Below are positions 51,073 through 64,000 of a DNA stretch of 64,000 nt, piece after piece (position 1 is the first letter of the stretch; each line of letters opens with the position of its first letter). The position numbers and the translations under genes are program-made. Location of the stretch: NCBI GenBank assembly GCA_008933995.1, contig WARS01000009.1, positions 4,062,001-4,126,000 on the forward strand, in the 5' to 3' direction. Source of the stretch: Datnioides undecimradiatus (taxonomy: Eukaryota; Chordata; Actinopteri; Lobotiformes; Datnioididae). Below the pieces are notes generated by a model, which made no database searches, had not been told where the DNA came from, and saw only the letters and a program-made list of their open reading frames with translations.

Positions 51073-53000
51073 AGGGGGGTATTTTGAGACAACTAATGAC
51101 CTATGCAAAACCCACTCACTGTAAACTTCACTCAGGCTAAATGAGATTGCTGTCTGTGCTGTGTGTGATACATGGCTGAGAACTTAATCCCCACGCTATG
51201 CCTGGCCTTTTTCTGCACAGGACAAATTAAGGTTCTTAATATCAATGTAAAACATCTGTGGGCTGTTTACTGTACAGAGAATGCGAGCCAAGTAGCAACC
51301 GGGGGCCAGCACTGCGCTGCATAATAGTCTTTTGTTTTGATTGCTAATGCAGAATTCATAACAGTTGTCAGGTTAAGGTCAGGAAAAACTCCAGCGAGTG
51401 AAAAGGAAAATGAATACTCATGATATGGTTTGAATGTAACTCAATATGTTTCACACTAAATCCACTTCAATATCTCTTTATTTTTCAGCTTACGTCAAAG
51501 ATTCCACATTGGAAAAGCTTTGAAGACTTGCTCTGTTCTGAGGCGAATCATATTTGTCCAATAACCGCTTGGCCTGTTGCAGCTGTCGGGGCTGAGACAG
51601 AATGAGTCATGTGTTACCCATTTAAGTCCAATTTCTCCCATGCAAATGCCTGACATGTGTGACTCTGCAGGGCCCTGAGTTGAAATGGTATTTTTGAAAC
51701 AAGGAGAGAGAATCAAGGCCAGGGCTGTGTGACCATTTAGCCACCTGCTTCACCCGTGACCTGCACTGTTTAAAGAAAGTTTATATTTGCGAAACAATCC
51801 ACTTGTGTTGTTTCTGACATGGCTTTAAAGCAGGCGCAGCTGCCATGAAATTAAATGAATAAACAAAGGAGGAATGGATTCTGCGGTGTCTCCTTAAAAG
51901 GAGCTCTCTTTTGGAAAATATGAGTTATCTCCACCGAACTGTGGTAAGTGTGCAAAAACATTTTTCATCCCTAAAAATAAACTCACACACACGCACACAC
52001 ACACACATAGCAATGGCTGCTAATATTAATAACGCCTCCTCAGTCGCCCCCCCTCCTTTTTACACAGTGTGCTGAGCCTTTTGTCCATTAGCATAAATGG
52101 CAGGTTGACTAATAAAGGTGTGACTTTCAGAGCTGTTATGCTCTCCTCTACCTGGAAGCTGTGGTGTTGAGTGCCACCTGTTGGGGTACAACAGTAACAA
52201 CATGGAGCTGGTGACAGCTGTAATACACAGGCTTACAGAGGGTAATTTATGATGTAACATCATAGCCAAGTTATTAATTAGCCAGCCTTGAGAGAGGTGA
52301 AGCTGTTGGTCACAAACTACTGATAAAAGCACCACAGGGGCTCTACATACAGGGAAATGCATTTTCAAGGGCACATTGCACCTTTGAATATGACCTGAAA
52401 AGTCTTGGATGCGTCTGATATTACGCTGATGTGTGTTGTGCTTATAATTTACTGTTTCGATGGTTGAAACGTCAGTGTTTCTACTTCAGTCGCATTCATA
52501 TCAGGGTGAAAAAGGTCCTTCAAACAGCTGCTCAGGCATGCAACACTTAAACTGTAACCTGAAACCTAAACAAATGAAAATCTCTGAGGAGTTAGCAGAT
52601 TTGTAAAGTAGGATGACTCAACACATCTATTGAACCGCAAGGGAAACTCAAGGCTATACAGGTCATTACAACAACAGCTTATTCATAGAGGTATGTGCAA
52701 GATGACAAACAAAAACACATTCCTTTCTGTACCTTCAGCACTTCACTTACTTGAATTAAGGCAGATGCACAACATATAAAGCACCTAAAGTGATGCACCA
52801 AAACACTCCTATGCACTGGTATGCTACTGACACCAGTTATTACATGAATCAGTCAGACACAAAAGATTTTTATCATTGTGGTATCAAGATTGTGGCCACG
52901 CAAAAAACAAACCTTCTGGATGAATATCAATAAAATTTGCACAATGTTAAACAGACTGTAGGCGTATGAGCGCCATAAATAATGAGGTTGTTTTCCCCAG

Positions 53001-53019
53001 AGGTCAACCTCAGTGACCT
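53001..53019. promoter_or_regulatory. inverted AGGTCA pair
   Basis: AGGTCA, seven bases, then TGACCT. Two nuclear-receptor half-sites facing each other; spacing 7 is not a standard receptor arrangement. Confidence 0.3.
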
Positions 53020-53702
53020 CAGACAGCACACTGATAATGGCGGGATAGCCAAAAGCATTTGGTGAATAAAGCAAAATATACTGGAAAACAGTTGTGCAAT
53101 GTGTTTTTCTCGTGTCTCAGAGTTAGACATTGTGGTGTACAGCACGAAAGCCAACACAAATACCCCAAACTGTGAGTTTAGGTATCATTCTGGGAGAGAA
53201 GAAGCCTCCCTAATATAGGGCAACCTGATCCTTTTTGGTATATAAAGTGTTACTGGGCCAGTTTTGATTGTATTTTTGCCTTAATTTGATTTTCGTTGTT
53301 TTCTTTATATAATACTTATTGTCCTTTTGTAGTTTGTCTGCAGTTATAACCAGCAACATTTCAAACACTGATCTCACAGCTGATGCAGATTATTGCTCCA
53401 CTGTGGTCTATTTTATTCTATTCTACATTACAAAGACGACGTCTTTGTGCTGACACAGCGAACGGCGCAGCTCCACATAAGCTTTGTAGCGGCGCTGATT
53501 GAAGGAGCAGCATAGAGAGAATCAGTGTTCTGTGATCAGTGACCAGAGCCCCTCGGCCATCTCTGTCATCATCATCTCCACACAGCCAAGAGTCTTGAAC
53601 AGCCTCCGTCACACAGAATCAGCGGGTAACACCAGGCCAGGGGTACGCTGTTGGATGGCCCTTCTGTCTCAGTCAACAGAGGAGCGTTTGTTCGCCTTTA
53701 TA

Positions 53703-53722
53703 ACTGACTGACTGACTGACTG
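53703..53722. repeat. (GACT)n tetranucleotide run
   Basis: About five units of a CTGA/GACT repeat. Confidence 0.8.
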
Positions 53723-54228
53723 TCTCTCACTATTTGGCAGATTAAGTTGTTGTAGTCTCGGTGGAAAGAGTCTTGACTAAAATTGGTTTGATTTCTGTTT
53801 CAGTGCCACTTTTTTGTTTATGGTTTAGTCGAGACTTCAGTAGCTTGGAAACCAGGAAACAAGATAAACACCAGGGACATGTTTCACAAATACACCAGTG
53901 GTTTCTTAAAAAACTCAACCCACAATGTTTTTTGACGCAGGATGTAACAGAACTCATTTTTCACCCTCCTTGCTCGGAGCTGGATAGTCTCTACTCTACG
54001 TTTTTTTCAGTGACTGAAATTCTCATTGTGATTTCGAGTTATACAAACTGAAGGACGATGATAGACTATTTGGAACAAAGACAGGAAAAGTCTGTCTCCT
54101 TTCCAAGGTTACAGCCCCTTTTTCTACTGCTTCCTCTCTCCTGCACTGGCAGGCCAGATTGATTTGAATTGAAATCTACTCAGCATGCAGCCAAGTAGGG
54201 CAAAATAACTCGTGGGTCTGTGTGTGTT

Positions 54229-54231
<3 letters not shown>

Positions 54232-54270
<39 letters not shown>
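54232..54270. repeat. (TG)n microsatellite
   Basis: About 19 uninterrupted TG units upstream of tmem26. Confidence 0.92.
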
Positions 54271-54271
<1 letters not shown>

Positions 54272-54899
54272 ATGTTTTAGCCAGGGCGAATTCAGTCAGG
54301 CTATGTTATTTCCTGCATGGCAAGAGATAATAAGATGTGTGATTAGACTGCATGATTGTCGTTTTATGTCAGACAAATCTCAGCCACTGATGGCAAATGT
54401 TAAAAACTGCTAAAACTGAGTCGCGTCTGCATATTTATCGGAACTTGGCTGCTGTTTAAAGCATCAAGTGATATGTTTGATAGGTAAATTGGTCAAAATT
54501 ACACCATATTGCATTTTGTTTATTTGTGTTTTGCGAAATTTGTAAACTTTGCATGCCGTGGGGATATGATCATAATTTAAGACCAACACTCAAAAAAGCT
54601 CTATGCATCCATGACTGAAGAATATCTACTTCTATATTTACTTTTACACACATGTGGCGCTAACGTGACAGATCTCACAGATACTTTGGGAGCCCTTTGC
54701 TTTCCGTGGCTCTCCCAGCAGGCTGCAACCCAGAACATTCAAGCAAATCCTCCAGCAACAGCTGACTTTAATCCAGTTTAAATCAGAATCCCTTTCATTG
54801 ATTGCAGGGGCATGCTGTTTACCTACGGACATGATCAATTCCGTACACAGTGAGAGCCCCCATTATGAAAGGGGGTACAGACTTACTCTATCAGGCTAT

Positions 54900-55245
54900 T
54901 GTATTTTTATATTAGTTTAATTTATAACATGACATTAAAGATAGAACAAGACATTCACATTGCAGTTATTTCTGTCTTTATACTTCATATATCTGCAATT
55001 TCAAGTGTGTAGACTTATTGTATGCACATATTGTACTCAGGTACAAGTTTGATGTACTAGTGCATCAGTAATAATAATAATAATACATGACATAATCTAC
55101 AGTAATTTAAGAGATTTTGCCTTTTTTTCCCCTTTAAATTATGCTGATAATGCTTCTTTACTTTAAGTGGAACTGTTTTCTACTATAAACTATTATTACC
55201 ACGCAGCGTTTTTACTCAATACTTCTTCCACCACAGGCTCCATGT
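54900..55245 (-). repeat. interspersed repeat, 'TACTTGAGTA' family, copy 4
   Basis: A shortened reverse-orientation copy running from TGTACTCAGGTACAAG to TTTTTACTCAATACTTCTTC. It lies immediately upstream of the tmem26 promoter region. Confidence 0.6.
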
Positions 55246-55490
55246 GAATTCCCCGAAATAAAACCGCGCTGCACTCTAAATAGAAGTAAGCAGCCTATTA
55301 GTCATTCTTCCTCTCCAGACAGAGGAAGTGCGCCTTATGCTGCTGTGACTCTGACAGTGAACAGACGATGTGATGCTGCCCTCTGCTGCACAGTCACGGA
55401 GCATGTGATGGACTCATGATGTCATCCATAAATCACTGAATAACTCTGAATGAGAGGTCGGCATAGCTTGCTTCGTCACGTATTTGACAG

Positions 55491-55741
55491 CAGCCCATTG
55501 GTTGCAGATTTGTCCATCAGCGTCGCTACTCTCTAGTATTTGAACCCGGGTCAGGTTAAACTGGAAGGGTCTCTTTTATGGGTGGGGCTTAACTTTGGGG
55601 GACTTTGTTCAAAAAAAAAACCAAAAAAAAAACAAAACTTCATGCAGCAGTGTTTTTTCCTCACAGCTGAGGCAGCTATCACCGGCTCTCAGGACCGTAA
55701 CTTTCAGGAATAACGGGACCGACTTGCAGCCTGCAAGCGTG
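55491..55741 (+). promoter_or_regulatory. tmem26: tmem26 presumed promoter and 5' UTR
   Basis: An inverted CCAAT box (ATTGG, 55497-55501) and a CACCC/GC-type box (GGGTGGGGC, 55580-55588) lie upstream of an A-rich leader at 55610-55637. They precede the ATG by about 240 and 155 nt. There is no clear TATA box. The transcription start is unknown. Confidence 0.45.
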
Positions 55742-61511
<5,770 letters not shown>

Positions 61512-62426
61512 GACTGATGAGTCACCTATGGGGGGAAAGAGGGGAATCGGGGAGATGGAGAGCTGTTAGACCCAGAGTTTGTAGCAGTTTGTACAGTAGA
61601 CTGCCAAAAACTACAGTTGGAGCAGGAAAAGAAGAGGACGCTCTCTGTTTATTCTCACAATGTACTTAACTCTGTATAATCAAGTGGTTGTGAATGACTG
61701 GCGCTGTTGGGAACCGAAAACTGTGAGCAACAATTTTCTTCACCACTCGCCAAAGAGTTCGCACTTCACTCCTGAGCAGATGACTCATTTCAAGGCTTAT
61801 ACTTCACCTCATTGTCATTCCGGTATCTTTGGAGGTAACCTCAGTCAGCTTAGTTAAAACACCACCCTTTATTTAGTCCCTATACGAATGCATGAACGTG
61901 TTATGCTAAAACCTTGTCACACAGAGGAAACGAAAGAAGCGGAGCAGAACAGGGAAAAGTTCTACGGGTCCAAGTGAAAAAATGGCCCAATATAGTCACA
62001 AGCAAACAGATAAAGCACATTACTGAGCCTGTCAGCCTGTCACAATAAAACGAATAAAAGTAAATCCCAAAGCACAGCCCCTGCTTGTCAACACAACACC
62101 TCCAGTAACTGAAGCCAGGCCACTGCTCTGATATAAATTGGACAGATTTCAAACAGCGTGATGCCAGGCAACATGTCAGCGGAAGTGAGGCCAGGGAGAA
62201 TAGGAAGAGAGGCAGATAGACAGACTGGATGACCCAATAGCTGTAACGTGTTGACAGAAGCAGGAGAACGATTTTCCTGTCTTAGCACAGACGGGAAGTT
62301 AGTTCTGACTGTGAAAACATCCTACCCTGTGGTAGTCAGCAGTTTGCTGAACCCACTGCATGAACATTGGGCAAGAAAGACCTTAAATTCTGTTGAATTG
62401 TGATGTTTGAATGGGAAATGAATAAA
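61512..62426 (+). other. tmem26: tmem26 3' UTR and polyadenylation signals
   Basis: AATAAA hexamers occur at 62044-62049, 62053-62058 and 62421-62426 on the coding strand, 0.5 to 0.9 kb after the stop. Any could end the transcript. No further coding sequence is evident in this stretch. Confidence 0.5.
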
Positions 62427-62619
62427 GAAGTAGAAAATCATTAATCTCTCCAAACTGTGATTAATACCCATGTGCATGAATCACAGTGTTCCCATGTCCA
62501 AAGAGCATTTTATTCTGGTGCTCAAAAATGAATTTGTGTTCATGCAACAGCTTTAAAAACAAAACAAAACAACTGAAGACATAAAATTTCACTCAGGTAA
62601 TCAACTCAGTTTGAGTTGT

Positions 62620-62622
62620 ATC

Positions 62623-62650
<28 letters not shown>
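62620..62650. repeat. (TG)n microsatellite
   Basis: TG run followed by a GCGTGCGCG stretch. Confidence 0.88.
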
Positions 62651-62654
<4 letters not shown>

Positions 62655-63026
62655 CGCGTGGCTTGTGCAAACCCATTAACTCCAGGAAGTATTACCGGCA
62701 AAGTAATGCCAAAGAATCATTATTATAACTGGCTTATGTGAAAGTGTTTTGAAGACAGTCTCATCTCAGACTGTTCGTTTCAACGGATTAAAAAGCAAAC
62801 ACGGATTCGTTTTTGTCACATAAACTTTTTATTTTATCTTTTTATATTTTTTTAGCACAAATATTTCCAAACTCGCATTTTATCCAGTGTCCAAGTTTAA
62901 TTGTTTTTTTAATTTTTAGAATACCATTTTATAATTGTAGCCCAAATAAAAAAAACACGTTTTTGTCAATGTCCTCATGCTTTTGTATTATTTTACACCT
63001 GCATGTATTTATTCAACCTAACAAGT

Positions 63027-63675
63027 CACCGAGTATATTTTACTCGAGTACTGTACTTGAGCACAGGTTTTACTTAACTATATCCAAGTTATGTTACTTT
63101 ATTCCTCTTCTTCACCACATTTCAGAAGGAAATACTGTACTTCTTTTCACAGCTATGCAGGAGAAGGGAAGAAGAAAAAAAGAAAAATTAGACTACAAGC
63201 CAGAGACAGACAGTCAGAGGCCATCTAGTGGAGGTTGTGGAAGTCAGAGGATGAGTACATGGCCTGGAGAAAGTGAACAAGGGATGGAGAGCCAAGCCAA
63301 ACAAAACAAACAGCCAGAGAGTCCTCAAGACATAATGAAATCAGTCATCACGTGAATGATAAAGTTGTACATTTCCCTGCAACAAAACCAACAGGAGAGC
63401 TTGTTAAGAAAAAATGTTTTTGTTGCACACAATAGCAGCTTGTCTGTATCAGATAAAATAAATAATTTTTCAGGACCTTGAAAGCCCCGTGATTCAACAA
63501 CTCTGAAACGGCCAGTTGTTCATACCATTGATACTTTTATGTAGTTTTTGCTGGAAAAACATAAAACATAGCATTTTGAATGCAGCACTTTTACTTCTGC
63601 CAGAGTATTTTTATTGTACACGGTGGTGTTATTACTTTTATACGAATAAATCACCTAAGTTCTTCCACCACTGTT
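63027..63675 (-). repeat. interspersed repeat, 'TACTTGAGTA' family, copy 5
   Basis: A reverse copy with ends TACTCGAGTACTGTACTTGA and CTAAGTTCTTCCACCACTG. About 400 nt of unrelated sequence in the middle interrupts the family pattern and includes a 67-codon open frame. Confidence 0.6.
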
Positions 63676-64000
63676 GCTAGAGTACACAGACACAAATACA
63701 AATAACTACTCATCTTTCTGCCATATTTATTCAGCGTCACCTTTCAGACAATAAATGATGTGAGCGGGTTGCAAATTTCAAACAAGGGCCTTGAAACAAG
63801 GGCTGCCTAAAAACATAATCCCACCTTAAAAACTAAGCTACATCATGCTATTTGATTTATTTTGGACTATGAATGTGAATATCTACAAACACAGGTCTCC
63901 CCGCTGTGGACATCACAGTAATAACACTTCAATTGATAACTGACTCGTCATTTAGTGACATCCTCTGAGAGTGAATCAGCGACAGACTGTGTGCTCTTAC

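Larger units (their letters stand above)
44651..55490. other. intergenic interval between divergent arid5b and tmem26
   Basis: About 11 kb separates the two start codons. No open frame here has a recognisable domain or splice context. It contains a teleost repeat copy at about 48190-48645 and another at 54900-55245, (CA)n at 50115-50147, (TG)n at 54232-54270 and a GACT tetranucleotide run at 53703-53722. It also has stretches without repeats that read like enhancers (49000-49280, 51000-51250), an RFX-type X-box at 51059-51072 and an inverted AGGTCA pair at 53001-53019. In human, CABCOCO1 lies between these genes; it was not recognised here. Confidence 0.75.
62427..64000. other. 3' flank of tmem26
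   Basis: A (TG)n run lies at about 62620-62650, then a teleost repeat copy from about 63027 to 63675. The rest to the window edge shows nothing recognisable. A small reading frame inside the repeat is discussed in findings. Confidence 0.6.

Noticed and set aside
53440-53720. GC-richer stretch with open frames on both strands, possibly an exon or retrocopy
   Set aside because: No frame resembles a known protein and no paired splice sites were found. It also runs into a GACT repeat.
55595-55741. Upstream in-frame ATG extending TMEM26 by 49 residues
   Set aside because: The leader is encoded partly by poly(A)/AAC-rich sequence and has no match to the human N-terminus, whereas the ATG at 55742 aligns with it.

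Overview
The window is vertebrate nuclear DNA, almost certainly from a ray-finned (teleost) fish, probably a compact percomorph genome. Short coding exons with GT..AG borders sit in long AT-rich introns. (CA)n and (GA)n microsatellites are dense. The interspersed repeats look like teleost families (a tRNA-derived SINE, elements carrying 'TACTTGAGTA', a LINE reverse-transcriptase relic). No prokaryotic, viral or CRISPR-like organisation was seen.

Two protein genes are recognised, arranged head to head. On the minus strand, the first four coding exons of arid5b (long isoform, about 247 residues) lie at 44187-44167, 43837-43583, 33515-33281 and 10992-10762. Intron 1 is only about 0.33 kb; introns 2 and 3 are about 10 kb and 22 kb. 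Intron 4 runs off the left edge, so the ARID DNA-binding domain and the C-terminus are not in the window. On the plus strand, a complete six-exon tmem26 gene (55742-61511) encodes a predicted 320-residue multi-pass membrane protein. The exon joins were worked out by hand from splice signals, reading phase and remembered similarity to the human proteins.

By region: 1-10761 is partial arid5b intron 4. 10993-33280 is intron 3, with several stretches that look like regulatory DNA, plus SINE, LINE-like and inverted-repeat elements. 33516-43582 is intron 2, with an unusually CpG-dense block near 33850-34280. 44188-55490 is the shared 5' intergenic interval, without a convincing gene. 55742-61511 is tmem26. 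61512-64000 is its 3' flank, with polyadenylation signals and a repeat that contains a curious small reading frame. In human the same two genes are also divergent, but much farther apart and with CABCOCO1 between them; I found no CABCOCO1-like coding sequence here.

The two genes need not act together. ARID5B is a chromatin and DNA-binding regulator that works with the PHF2 demethylase. TMEM26 is a poorly understood surface protein best known as a beige-adipocyte marker in mouse. Their shared upstream interval could hold enhancers for either. No undescribed system is demonstrated. The most checkable unusual items are the CpG-dense intronic block, the overlapping upstream reading frame at arid5b, a full-consensus RFX X-box, and the repeat-embedded terminal reading frame.
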